From assembly GCA_039809495.1 (NCBI GenBank), contig JBDHVC010000014.1:23791-87790 (forward strand): a stretch of DNA of 64,000 nt. The letters run 5' to 3'. This DNA comes from JAFLCL01 sp039809495. GTDB lineage: Bacteria > Myxococcota_A > Polyangia > Polyangiales > Sandaracinaceae. Shown here piece after piece: positions 44,542-52,981 of this stretch; the first letter of the stretch is position 1; each line of letters begins with the position of its first letter. A program made the position numbers and the translations under genes. The notes beneath the pieces are model-generated. The model worked only from the letters and a program-made list of their open reading frames with translations. It ran no database searches and was not told where the DNA came from.

Positions 44542-45498
44542 TCAGAGGAGCGTGTACTGGACGGAGAGGATCGTCTGGAGGTCGAGGTTGTCGCGACCGG
44601 CGGGCGGGACCAGCTCGTAGAAGAGGTTGAACCGGAGCGAGACGGCGAGGTTCTCGACGAGGTTCAGCGCGAGCTCGTTCTGCCAGTTGAAGCGGAAGTT
44701 GCCGACGGTGCTCGGCTGACCGGCCTCGTCCCAGCCGCTGCCCATCAGGGCGCCGCCCAAGCCCTCGACGGTGGTCAGGTAGCGCCAGCCCTGGTTCATG
44801 TGGTTGTCGTAGCCGATGAGGGCGCGGCCCGAGTACTGCTGGCGATCCCCGGGCAGGACACGCACCGCGTCACCCATCGCCGGCATGCAGGTCGCCGTCC
44901 CGGCGACGAGCGTCGAGCCCGTCGGGCACGCGGGGTTCGGGAAGAGGTCGTCGTAGGTGACGTCGACGCCGAGCTCGAGCCAGAGGCGGTGGTTCCCGTC
45001 GGCCTCGCGCAGGAGGTTACGGCTCACACCGAGCTGGCCCTGGAAGCGGAAGTCGAGGCCGGCGAAGGGGTCGTTACGAGCGACCGCGACCGCGAAGAGC
45101 GACCAGTCCGGATCGACGAAGAGGTCGTAGCGGAGCTTCCCGTTGATGTTCTGCGCGTTCGCGTCCCAGGGGCCGAACACGCCGTTCGCGTCGCGGAGCG
45201 AGGCGACGCCGTAGGTGAACGCGAAGTCCATCGTGAAGAGGTGGATCTCGCGCCGGACGGCGAAGTGCGTCCCGCCCGCGAGCTGGAAGCTGCGCGTGTT
45301 GCCGTAGTTGAAGGTGCCCCCGAGCTGGACGGTCCAGACCGTGTCGTCGTCGTCCTCGGCCGGCGCCGCCGCGCTGCGCTCCTGGAACGCGCCCGCCGTC
45401 TGAGCGCGGGCGGACGAGACGAAGACGCGTGGGCCGAAGCCGACGATCTGTAGGCCGAGGGCCACGATCGCGATCATGAAGAGACGCTGGTGGGTCAC
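44542..45498 (-). CDS. DUF481/YdiY-like outer-membrane beta-barrel protein
   Basis: I chose GTG 45498 because GGAGGA lies 3 nt upstream and a good signal peptide follows (residues 1-33, cut after ARA-Q). The 318-residue product has alternating amphipathic strands (WTVQLGGTFNYGNTRSFQLA, LFTMDFAFTYG, LWLELGVDVTYDD) and an aromatic-containing C-terminal strand, typical of the DUF481 salt-induced outer-membrane proteins. One Cys pair lies in an outer loop (ACPTGST, TCMPAM). It precedes a P-type ATPase gene. The link to ion stress is inference from the family name and neighbour. Confidence 0.83.
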   Translation of the reverse strand: MTHQRLFMIAIVALGLQIVGFGPRVFVSSARAQTAGAFQERSAAAPAEDDDDTVWTVQLGGTFNYGNTRSFQLAGGTHFAVRREIHLFTMDFAFTYGVASLRDANGVFGPWDANAQNINGKLRYDLFVDPDWSLFAVAVARNDPFAGLDFRFQGQLGVSRNLLREADGNHRLWLELGVDVTYDDLFPNPACPTGSTLVAGTATCMPAMGDAVRVLPGDRQQYSGRALIGYDNHMNQGWRYLTTVEGLGGALMGSGWDEAGQPSTVGNFRFNWQNELALNLVENLAVSLRFNLFYELVPPAGRDNLDLQTILSVQYTLL

Positions 45499-45603
45499 GA
45501 TTCCTCCGAGGGGTGGGCCGACGCGCCGCTCGCGCCGGGCCGGCCGAGCGCGCGAGCGCAAGCGCCGTTCCAAGCCATGAGCCGCCCTGGCGACGCGGGG
45601 GCG

Positions 45604-45632
45604 GTGCTAGGGCGCCGGAGCGAACGGGTCAA
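45604..45632 (-). promoter_or_regulatory. sigma70-like promoter for the DUF481-ATPase operon
   Basis: On the minus strand, TTGACC (45627-45632), a 17-nt spacer and TAGCAC (45604-45609) are followed by a leader of about 100 nt to GTG 45498, which has its own GGAGGA site. Confidence 0.45.
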
Positions 45633-45660
45633 GTTCTGTAACACTCCTCGCTCGGCGAGG

Positions 45661-45666
45661 TAGAAA
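45661..45666 (+). promoter_or_regulatory. -10-like hexamer TAGAAA, leaderless start
   Basis: TAGAAA matches four of six consensus positions and ends 6 nt before GTG 45673. No separate ribosome site is visible. Confidence 0.45.
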
Positions 45667-45672
45667 CGCGAG

Positions 45673-47001
45673 GTGTTCGGCAGACGAGAGCGGATGATCG
45701 GCTCGCTGGCGGTCCTCGCCACGGCGATGCTCGTCGCCGCGAGCGCGCGCGCCGGCAACGAAGAGGGCGTCCTCGTGGGGAACGAGGCGGCCCTCACGGG
45801 CGGCGCCGTCACCGCGACGGTCGACGACGGCACGGCCGTCTGGTTCAACCCCGCCGGGCTCGGCAGGATTGACCGCACGCAGGTCGACGCGTCGGGGAGC
45901 GCATCGCAGCTCCGCGTCGGGCAGACGCCCGAGCTCCTCAGCTCGGCCACGGGGCACGCCGACGGCGGCTACTACGAGCTCAACGGCATCCCCGCGGCCG
46001 TCACGGGCGCGCGGGAGCTCGAGCCGGGCCTCGTGCTCGCGCTCGGCATCTTCGTCCCGAGCTTCATCGGCCACACCGACCGCGTCCAGCTCGACGACGC
46101 GTCGGGGCCTCGCCGCTACACCTACCAGCTCGTCCAGGAGGAGAACCTCCAGCAGTACTACGCGGGCGTCGCGCTCGGCCTCGCGGTCGCGAGCAACGTG
46201 CGCCTCGGCGCGAGCCTCTTCGGCCTCTACCGACAGTCGAGCACGGTCTGGCAGTTCTTCGGCGGGATCGACGGCGACGGCGGCCCCGGCGGCGTCGTGC
46301 GCGGCACCTCGTCGCTCTCCTACCTCCAGAGCATCGGCGTCGCGCTCTCGGTCGGCCTCCAGTGGACGATCGCGCCGGAGCTCGAGCTCGGGATCGCGCT
46401 CCGCTCACCCGCGCTCCAGATCGGGGTCTTGCGACGCTCCACGGTGACGACCGTGCGCGCGAGCGACGGGACGGTCGAATTCTCGCCGGGCGACGATCGC
46501 GGGCTCCTCCCGGGCGCGGACATCGTCGTTCCGGCGCAGCTCCGCGTCGGCCTCGCGTATCGCGCCGATCGCGGGTGGATCGCGATCGACGTCGACATCG
46601 CGCACGAGCTGCGCGAGCCGGGCCTCGGCATCGATCGCCGCTGGCTCGTGAACGCGCGCATCGGCGGTCGCTACGAGATCGATCCGGGGATCTCGATCGG
46701 CGCCGGCCTCTTCACCGATCTCTCGCCCTTCGATCGGATCCGCACGTACGGCGAGACGCGGATCGACTTCCTCGGCGGCGCGGTCGGCTTCGAGCTCCAC
46801 ACGCCGCACCGGATGGCCGAGGGCGAGCAGGCCCCGAGCATCGTCTTCAAGCAGACCTTCGCGCTCCGCTACGCGCTCGGCATCGGCACCGTGGGAGGCC
46901 TGCGCTTCGATCCGACGAGCGAGGGCGTGGAGTCGGTCAACCCGACGCGGACGACGGTCCACGAGCTCGCGCTCCACATCGGGAGCGCGCTCGACTTCTG
47001 A
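45673..47001 (+). CDS. OmpP1/FadL-family outer-membrane protein
   Basis: The 442-residue product has a signal peptide (cut near ARAG-NEEG) and then the FadL-type N-terminal hatch sequence GGAVTATVDDGTAVWFNPAG, in which N-P-A-G is diagnostic. The rest is beta-barrel with repeated amphipathic strands (LGLAVASNVRLGASLFGLY, PAQLRVGLAYRADRGWIAID) and a terminal Phe. FadL proteins import long-chain fatty acids or other hydrophobic compounds across the outer membrane. The start at 45673 fits the adjacent -10 hexamer; ATG 45694 is an alternative. It is divergent from the DUF481 gene. Confidence 0.88.
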   Translation: MFGRRERMIGSLAVLATAMLVAASARAGNEEGVLVGNEAALTGGAVTATVDDGTAVWFNPAGLGRIDRTQVDASGSASQLRVGQTPELLSSATGHADGGYYELNGIPAAVTGARELEPGLVLALGIFVPSFIGHTDRVQLDDASGPRRYTYQLVQEENLQQYYAGVALGLAVASNVRLGASLFGLYRQSSTVWQFFGGIDGDGGPGGVVRGTSSLSYLQSIGVALSVGLQWTIAPELELGIALRSPALQIGVLRRSTVTTVRASDGTVEFSPGDDRGLLPGADIVVPAQLRVGLAYRADRGWIAIDVDIAHELREPGLGIDRRWLVNARIGGRYEIDPGISIGAGLFTDLSPFDRIRTYGETRIDFLGGAVGFELHTPHRMAEGEQAPSIVFKQTFALRYALGIGTVGGLRFDPTSEGVESVNPTRTTVHELALHIGSALDF

Positions 47002-47096
47002 CGCGCGGGTCCGGGCCCTCGACCCGCGCCGCTCCCGTCGGCGCTCACCCCGCCCGTGGACTGGCGCGGCTCGGGCTTCACCGTCAGGCTCGCCGG

Positions 47097-47423
47097 GTGG
47101 ATGCCGACGAGCTCGACTGCCTGAGCTGCGGCGCGTGCTGTCGCACGGGCGCCGGCGGTCGGATCCTCGTGCCGCCCGAGGACCTCGTCCGCTGGCGGCG
47201 GGCGGGGCGCGAGGACCTCGTCCAGAAGCTCCAGCCCGGCCACTTCGGCGAGCTGGCCTTCGCCACCACGCCCTCGGGCGCGTGCGTCCACCTCGGCACG
47301 CCCGAGTCGCCCCACGCCTGCGCCATCTACGAGGACCGCGGCACGACCTGCCGCGACTTCGAGCGAGGCTCCTGGCAGTGCCTCGAATTCCGGCGCGATC
47401 TCGGGATCGATCCGCGACGCTGA
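47097..47423 (+). CDS. YkgJ-family Cys-cluster protein
   Basis: The 108-residue soluble product begins at GTG 47097. It carries CLSCGACC at about residues 8-15, then CVHL, and CAIYEDRGTTCRDFERGSWQC in the second half. These are the paired Cys motifs of the YkgJ family, predicted to bind zinc or an iron-sulfur cluster. The start is inferred: no in-frame ATG lies nearby, and a nearby ATG (47101) is out of frame. It is 95 bp after the FadL-like gene. Function in the cell is unknown. Confidence 0.75.
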   Translation: MDADELDCLSCGACCRTGAGGRILVPPEDLVRWRRAGREDLVQKLQPGHFGELAFATTPSGACVHLGTPESPHACAIYEDRGTTCRDFERGSWQCLEFRRDLGIDPRR

Positions 47424-47482
47424 GAGCGCGAGGCGACCCGACCGAGGGCGGCTTCCTCCTCGAAAGCGCGGGGCGTAGCGCG

Positions 47483-47488
47483 TACGAT
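47483..47488 (+). promoter_or_regulatory. -10-like hexamer TACGAT, leaderless start
   Basis: TACGAT ends 6 nt before GTG 47495, without a Shine-Dalgarno. Confidence 0.45.
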
Positions 47489-47494
47489 GGCCGC

Positions 47495-48091
47495 GTGACG
47501 TCGTCCGCGCCCTACGGATGCATCAAGGGATCGGCGATCCGCGAGCTCGTCGTCTGGTACGAGCGACACCACGACGCGGCGTTGCTCCACGCGGTCGCGC
47601 GCGCGCTGCCGGCCGAGCTCGGCGCCGAGCTCGATCCCGACGCGATCGGGCTCGGGCTCTTGTCGACCCGCTGGTACGACGCGCGCGTCGTGCACGCGAT
47701 CCTCGACGCGACGGTGGCCAAGCACCCGCCCGAGGAGCGCGACGCGCTGCTCCTGAGCGCGCTTCGAGCGACCGTGCGCGGCGCCGCCCACGGCATGTAC
47801 GCCTTCGTCATCGGCCAGATCGCGAGCCCCGAGCTCTACGCGCGTCACATCCCGCGGCTCTGGCGGCTGCTCCAGGACTCGGGCGAGCGGCGCATCGACC
47901 TCATCGGCCCCGGCGAGGCGCTCTCCATCACGCGCGGCTGGCGAGGGCACCACCCGATCCTCTGCCGCGTGAACCAATTCACGATGGCGACGCTCCTCGA
48001 GCTGATGGGGAAGCGCGACGTGCGCTTCGAGCGCGAGAGCTGCGTCAGCGACGGCGCGAGCGAGTGCCGCTACCGCTTCCGATGGCGCTGA
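47495..48091 (+). CDS. probable myxobacterial DUF2378/TIGR02265-type protein
   Basis: The 198-residue product is soluble and helical (IRELVVWYERHHDAALLHAVAR), with a C-terminal segment ESCVSDGASECRYRFRW. The C-x-x-G-x-x-x-C-x-Y ending is seen in small ligand-binding domains related to V4R and heme-NO-binding proteins, and in the myxobacterial DUF2378 paralogous family, which fits the length. There is no DNA-binding motif. GTG 47495 is supported by the -10 hexamer 6 nt upstream. Function unknown; the family call is moderate. Confidence 0.65.
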   Translation: MTSSAPYGCIKGSAIRELVVWYERHHDAALLHAVARALPAELGAELDPDAIGLGLLSTRWYDARVVHAILDATVAKHPPEERDALLLSALRATVRGAAHGMYAFVIGQIASPELYARHIPRLWRLLQDSGERRIDLIGPGEALSITRGWRGHHPILCRVNQFTMATLLELMGKRDVRFERESCVSDGASECRYRFRWR

Positions 48092-48096
48092 CGACG

Positions 48097-48135
48097 CGAG
48101 ACGTTTCGCTGCCGCTTCGACCCTGAAGCGTCTCG
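48097..48135. terminator. hairpin between convergent genes
   Basis: CGAGACG (48097-48103) pairs with CGTCTCG (48129-48135), extended by TTC/GAA after one mismatch. It lies 6 nt after the stop of the 47495 gene. No T tract. Confidence 0.45.
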
Positions 48136-48162
48136 AGCTCCCCGTGACGTCGGCGCGCTCCA

Positions 48163-48792
48163 TCACGGCTCGACGGTGCGCATCTCTCGGATCCACTCGC
48201 GATGCCAATCGGCGCGCGTGAACACGGAGGTCCCGGAGTCGCAGGGCCCAGGCGTCCTCCAGGACGCAACCCCGACGAGCTCCCCGTCCCCGTCGAGGAC
48301 GGGCGCCCCCGAGTCTCCCCCACACGTCGCTCCCTCGCTGTAGAAGGCTCGGTCTTCGACGGAGAGGACCGTGAGCCGTCTCCATCCATCCCCTCGCGCG
48401 ACGAAGCTCGATTCGCGCTCGTTCAGCCGACCGACGACGACGTCGGCCGCCCCCACCATCGCACCCTCCACGACCAGGACCGCCAAGTCCACACCGTGGG
48501 CTTCGTCGACGGTTTGCGCGGTCTCGGCGCGTGAGACCACCCGCCGAACCGCGTGAGACTGATCCCCCCAACGAACATCGAGCGACGCGATCTCGAGGTC
48601 GTCGACGCAATGAGCCGCCGTCAGCACCACGCGGGGAGAGAGGACCGTGCCGCGGCAGATCCGCTCTCCATCGCGCCGCACGTCGACCAGGATCGCGTCC
48701 GTCGAAACGGGCGGCGAGAGGGGGCTACACCCGAGAACGCTCGACAGCACCCAAGCGACGCTCGGACGAAAGCCACCTCGCGCGACCTGCAT
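48163..48792 (-). CDS. trypsin-like serine protease, lipoprotein
   Basis: The 209-residue product starts at ATG 48792, which shares one base with the upstream stop (TGATG). It has a signal sequence with lipobox VLGC (Cys22) and an S1 peptidase domain: His61 in TAAHC, Asp102 in VDLAV, Ser161 in CGGDSGAP. All three catalytic residues are present. The domain lacks a long propeptide, so it may be active on export. It is the last gene of an operon with two lipoproteins of unknown function, in an A/T-richer segment. Their substrate relation is unknown. Confidence 0.88.
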   Translation of the reverse strand: MQVARGGFRPSVAWVLSSVLGCSPLSPPVSTDAILVDVRRDGERICRGTVLSPRVVLTAAHCVDDLEIASLDVRWGDQSHAVRRVVSRAETAQTVDEAHGVDLAVLVVEGAMVGAADVVVGRLNERESSFVARGDGWRRLTVLSVEDRAFYSEGATCGGDSGAPVLDGDGELVGVASWRTPGPCDSGTSVFTRADWHREWIREMRTVEP

Positions 48793-49844
48793 CACGGATC
48801 GAGATCGAACCCGCCATCGTCCGACCAGACGGTCGTGACCATTCGGCTGGTGGCGAGCCAGGGCAGGAACGGGCTCACCTCCCCATGGCCTCGCGTCGGG
48901 CGCCCCATCCCGGTGAGGTAGAGCAGCTCCCACATGTGGCTGCCCTCGGGGATGTGGAAGGTGAAGTCGAAGCGGCCCGCCTCGCCTGAGCGCTGGGTCG
49001 CGTAGAGCACGTCCCGATCACCGATGGGCACCTGCTCTCCGTCGAGCAAGGCGACCATGGCGTAGTGATCGACCTCCCTGTCGCAGGGCGCGCCCGACTG
49101 CATTCGGATGTAGAGCTGCTCCCCGTCGTATCGCTCGTGCCCATGAAAGATCAAAGGTTCTGGGGCCCAGGCTCGATTCCGGTCGATCCCGACGGGGGTC
49201 ATGAGCGACGGGAGGTAGCCTCGTTGGAAGGCCTGAGGCGCGAGAGGCGCGTCCGATCCTGGCCACGTCGCTGGATCGTGCCAATCCGGGACCGGACCTC
49301 GCAGCACACTGAAGTAGTTGATTCCGCCGATTCTCGCCCAACGATGGCCGAACCAGAGTCGGTGGTAGACGTGAACGGTCGAGAGGCCCTCTCCGAACGC
49401 TTCGCTCGGGATCTCGATCGTGACGTCGGCGAGCCCATCCTCCATCGGGATCAGCGTTTGCGTGCGAGTCTCGCCCTCGAACCGGATCGGCACGACACGA
49501 CCGTCGACGAAGACGATGATTCGATCGCTCTCGGAATCGAAATTGGGTCCGAGCATGATGCGCATCCGAACGAAGACGGACTCGTCGCCTTCGATCACGT
49601 ATGCCGACTCGCGATTCAGATTCCACGGGAGCCAGAAGTGGACGAGCCAGCCCGAGTCAGGGCGCTCGAAGGCGATGGGATAGCGCCGAGGCGGATCGAT
49701 CCACTCCGGCGGATCGGCGTGAGGCTCGCCGAAGTAGAATTCCGGCGGGATGCACGGATCTTCGAGGCCCGCTCCGAACCGATCGCAGCTCGCGGCTGCG
49801 AGCACGAGAAGGGTGCTCGCGAGCCACGACACTCGGTTCTTCAC
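48792..49844 (-). CDS. hypothetical lipoprotein
   Basis: GTG 49844 overlaps the upstream stop by 4 nt (GTGA). The 350-residue product has a signal peptide with lipobox AASC and a mature part rich in Trp, Tyr, Pro and His (PPEWIDPPRRYP, LWFGHRWARIGG), probably beta-sandwich. Only two further Cys occur. Codon use includes more A/T-ending codons than the flanks. I recognise no family. It is between a frameshifted lipoprotein gene and the trypsin-like gene in one operon. Confidence 0.72.
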   Translation of the reverse strand: MKNRVSWLASTLLVLAAASCDRFGAGLEDPCIPPEFYFGEPHADPPEWIDPPRRYPIAFERPDSGWLVHFWLPWNLNRESAYVIEGDESVFVRMRIMLGPNFDSESDRIIVFVDGRVVPIRFEGETRTQTLIPMEDGLADVTIEIPSEAFGEGLSTVHVYHRLWFGHRWARIGGINYFSVLRGPVPDWHDPATWPGSDAPLAPQAFQRGYLPSLMTPVGIDRNRAWAPEPLIFHGHERYDGEQLYIRMQSGAPCDREVDHYAMVALLDGEQVPIGDRDVLYATQRSGEAGRFDFTFHIPEGSHMWELLYLTGMGRPTRGHGEVSPFLPWLATSRMVTTVWSDDGGFDLDP

Positions 49845-50784
49845 GACCCACAGACCGGGGTGTTCATCGGCCCGTTTCCAGTCGAGATCCCATAAGCGTT
49901 GAGATCGGGGTCATTGAGCGTACCGAACCCGCACACGGCGTCAGCGCGCCACTCGGGCGTACCTGCATCGAATGCCGACCAGACCGCACTCTCGATGGAA
50001 TGCTGCCCTTGATTGCGCTCGTTCGGAAGGCCCCACCCCCTGCCCCAGGGCTCCCAGGGTGGATTGGGTGGGGTGTGAATCGAGCCCCAGACCTCCATCC
50101 TCGTCGATGGAAGCGCCTGGACGTTCATGTTGATGTTGGTCCCATGCCGAGCCCACGGGAAGGGAAACGGTGTCTTGTTGAAGAAGCTGTGGAACACCGC
50201 CGACACCCCATTCCTCCCGTTCTCCTGGATGTGGGTCGGCCGCGTCAGCTCGCCCTCCGGAACGAGATAGCTCGCGCGCGGTGTGCGACACGCCGTCTCG
50301 GGATCGAGGCAGTGCACCTCGCCTCCGATCCGGACGCGCCCATCGACGCCTCCGACGAGGGCGCGAATCGGGTCCGTCACGCGATAGCGCACGTGGGTCT
50401 CGGAGTCGGTGAAGTACGAGCGTCCGTGCATCACGTAGCTGCCTCTCGCACCCACCGCTCTCCCGTTCTCGTCCCTCACGACCTCCGCACCCACCCGCGC
50501 GTTCAAGAAGTCGATGACGTCCGCGCGACTCTCGAAGGAGAGCGTCTCGCGCGGCATCGGAAAGCGGTCACGCCCATCCCTCGCGTCGACGATCGTCGAT
50601 GGCGCATCTCGCGCCTCCCGATCGTCGCTCCTGCCCGATGCCACTTCACGAGGCGCGATCAGCGTCTCGTCCGAAGCGAGAAGGGCCTCTACGCCCCCCC
50701 CTCGGGATCCCCAGCGCAACCCGTGAGCGCCCAACAGGCGACCCACGAGACGCGAATCGACCCTCGTCCAGCTCGCTCATGCAT
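49841..50784 (-). CDS. lipoprotein gene with a frameshift in a G8 tract
   Basis: An ATG at 50784 with AGGA six nt upstream encodes MHERAGRGSIRVSWVACWAL and then TGC, a clear lipobox. That frame meets TAG just after a run of eight G (50694-50701). The downstream frame continues without a stop to 49841 and encodes a 285-residue mature domain (NGRNGVSAVFHSFFNKTPF, WGLPNERNQGQH). One extra G would fuse the two into a lipoprotein of about 314 residues. As it stands, the gene is off unless the run length varies or the read is wrong. It leads the operon with the two genes below. Function unknown. Confidence 0.7.
50694..50701 (-). repeat. G8 homopolymer causing the frameshift
   Basis: Eight consecutive C on the plus strand (G on the coding strand) sit at codons 28-31 of the lipoprotein gene. 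Nine G restore the frame. Such tracts are classic slipped-strand sites and also common sequencing errors. Confidence 0.6.
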
Positions 50785-51099
50785 TTCCAATCCTCCCCGG
50801 GGCGGAAACTGCATACCCCACATGCCGAGCATTGAGCATACGGGACCATCTCGAGCGAAGCAAGGGCTGCTTCGTCAGGGCTCCAACCCACCGTCGAACT
50901 CCGCATCAGCGACGGCGGAAGCGGTAGCGGCACCTGCGCAAACGGGAATGCGACAAGGCGAAATGGCATCAGAAGAGCGGCGACGCCTCCGAGCGCCACC
51001 AAGGGCGCTGATGGCGAGGGTGGCGCGACGAACGCGCGTTCGGCGCCCTCGAAGCGGAGGCGCTCGACGAGTCGCGTGGGCGAGCCAGTGGGGCGCTCG
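50785..51099. other. 315-bp intergenic, no convincing gene
   Basis: Less GC-rich than its surroundings in its left half. It holds the AGGA ribosome site of the frameshifted lipoprotein gene at the left edge and presumably that operon's promoter. A minus-strand frame is open across it, but codon use is poor and no clear start or motif supports a gene. Confidence 0.4.
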
Positions 51100-52818
51100 T
51101 CAGCGCGCGCAGCCGCCGCCGCGCGCGCAGGCGACGATGTTCGGTCGGCCGCCCATCGAGAGGTCGGTGATCGTGCACCCCGCGCCGCCGATCGTGACGT
51201 CGGCGACCCGCCAGAGGTCACCCCGTTCGGAGTTGATGTAGACCGGGCCGAAGACCTGCCGCGGCTCCGTCGTCGAGCCGCCGCAGTAGATGCGGACGGT
51301 CACGCGCGCCTCCCCGCTCCACGCGTGGACGCCGACGCGGTAGGTGCCGTCGACCGGCCGCTCGATGTTGATGTTCTCCGGCCCGAAGCCGTTGGTGTCG
51401 TCGATGTCGAGCGAGGGGTCGTCGTCGGTGCCCGGAGGCGGCCACGAGAGGTGCACGCCCCGGCAGTTGGCGTAGTAGCAGTCGTCGTTCGTGTACCAGC
51501 GACCGTCCCCCGGCCGGAGCAGGTGCGTGTCCATGTCGGTCGCGTCCGTGTCCCAGAACATCTCGACGCGGAGCCCCTCGGTCGCCACGGCGCGCACGAG
51601 CGTCGTGCAGGACGCCTCGTTGCCGTCGTCGTCGCGCACGAAGAAGCGGAGCGTGTACTCGCCGGCGAGCTGCGGCTCGAAGGTGGCCCTCGGGCCCTCG
51701 GCGGGCGAGGGCGCCGGCGAGTCGGAGCCGGGGGGCTCGCGCTCGAGCCTCCAGCCGGAGGCGACGATCGTCCCGTCGTCCACGCCGCGCCCCTCGAGCG
51801 TGACGCTCGTGAGCGGCCGCGTGTCGATCGCCGGGGGACAGATCGCGTCGGGCGGCGTCGGCGTCGCGTCGACGATCTGCTCACAGCTCGCGCTCTCACC
51901 GAACGAGTCGGTCGCCGTGAAGCGGAGCACGTAGCGGCCGACCTTGTCCGGCGTGAAGGTCGTCATCGCCTGATCGGTGGGCGCGTTCGTCGCGCTCGAG
52001 CCCGTCGGCCGCGTGATCAGCGCGAAGCCCACGGATGCGAGATCCTCGTCGACGGCGCTCGCGTGCACCGTGACGGGGCGCCGCGTGGGCGCGCTGATCG
52101 GAGCGCCGCACTCGACGACCGGCGGGCCGTTGACGCGCACCCGCACGTCGCAGGTGTCCGTCCCGCTCTCCGTCTCGGCGGAGAGCACGTAGGTGTAGAG
52201 GCCCTGCCGCGGCGCGGTCACCTCGACCACGGCGCCGTCGCCCCCGACGACCCGGATGTCCGCCGAGACGGGGCCGTCGGTCTGCGTCCAGCGCGCGCGG
52301 ACGCGGCCGCTCGGCGAGGAGGCGTCGCCCTCGAGCCGGACGGCCTCGCCGACGCGAGCGCGGTACTCGGCCTCGGGGGGGCAGATCGCGACCGCGTCGT
52401 CGGTCGCCTCGATCTGGATCGAGCAGGTCCCTTCGTTCCCCGCCTCGTCGTGCGCCTCGAAGGTGAGCTCGTAGGTGCCGACCACGTCGAGCGTCACGCC
52501 GGGGAGCTCGCGCCCGTACGGCAGCGCGCCCACCGACGAGCCCACGGGCTCGCCCGTCACGCGCCACTGCTCGCTCGTGACGGGGCTCGCGGCGTCGACG
52601 CTCGCGCGCACGACGAAGGGCCGCGTGACGGCGACGCGGCGGTAGGGGCGCCCGCAGTCAACCTCGAGCGGCGGCGGCACGAAGGCGTCGATCGGGCCGG
52701 CGTCCGGCCGCGGAGGCGGTGTCTCGAGCCCGCCCTTGGCGCCACAACCGACGAGCGCGAGGCCGAGCGACAAGAGCGTGAAGCGAGCAATGAGCGTGAG
52801 CGCGGCACGAAGCGGCAT
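51100..52818 (-). CDS. PKD-like-repeat lipoprotein with C-terminal DUF2135/YfaP-like domain
   Basis: The 572-residue product has a signal peptide with lipobox LVGC, a Pro/Asp linker, and four PKD/Ig-like modules (about 50-410). Each has one Cys pair and a strand such as GTYELTFEAHDEAGNEGTC, GLYTYVLSAETESGTDTC or GRYVLRFTATDSFGESASC. The C-terminal 150 residues (VEMFWDTDATDMDTHLLRPG, then NINIERPVDGTYRVGVHAWS) match the DUF2135/YfaP type. These are adhesion or surface-binding domains; no catalytic residues are seen. It is divergent from gltX. The ATG is supported by TAACCT 6 nt upstream. Confidence 0.85.
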   Translation of the reverse strand: MPLRAALTLIARFTLLSLGLALVGCGAKGGLETPPPRPDAGPIDAFVPPPLEVDCGRPYRRVAVTRPFVVRASVDAASPVTSEQWRVTGEPVGSSVGALPYGRELPGVTLDVVGTYELTFEAHDEAGNEGTCSIQIEATDDAVAICPPEAEYRARVGEAVRLEGDASSPSGRVRARWTQTDGPVSADIRVVGGDGAVVEVTAPRQGLYTYVLSAETESGTDTCDVRVRVNGPPVVECGAPISAPTRRPVTVHASAVDEDLASVGFALITRPTGSSATNAPTDQAMTTFTPDKVGRYVLRFTATDSFGESASCEQIVDATPTPPDAICPPAIDTRPLTSVTLEGRGVDDGTIVASGWRLEREPPGSDSPAPSPAEGPRATFEPQLAGEYTLRFFVRDDDGNEASCTTLVRAVATEGLRVEMFWDTDATDMDTHLLRPGDGRWYTNDDCYYANCRGVHLSWPPPGTDDDPSLDIDDTNGFGPENINIERPVDGTYRVGVHAWSGEARVTVRIYCGGSTTEPRQVFGPVYINSERGDLWRVADVTIGGAGCTITDLSMGGRPNIVACARGGGCAR

Positions 52819-52824
52819 GACGCG

Positions 52825-52830
52825 AGGTTA
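52825..52830 (-). promoter_or_regulatory. -10-like hexamer TAACCT, leaderless start
   Basis: On the minus strand TAACCT ends 6 nt before the ATG at 52818, with no Shine-Dalgarno between. Confidence 0.45.
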
Positions 52831-52981
52831 GCAAGCGAGCGACGTGCCAGCCTCTTTTGTGTTGAGCTTCGGCGACGGCTCTCGGCCCTACCCCCGAAAC
52901 GCCGCGAATTCGACGCGTTCGCGCCCACCTCGCGGCGCGGGCCGGCGGCTCGAGCGCGGCAGCGGCGCGCCTCGCGTGACG

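Noticed and set aside
50646..51221. Minus-strand open frame over the gap upstream of the frameshifted lipoprotein
   Set aside because: It has no good start, weak codon bias and ends inside the lipoprotein gene's other frame. Only its overlap with the true signal-peptide frame made it look interesting.
52831..52853. TGGCAC followed by TTGCT near the PKD lipoprotein start, like a sigma-54 promoter
   Set aside because: The GG to GC spacing is 14 nt where sigma-54 sites need 10, so the match is accidental.
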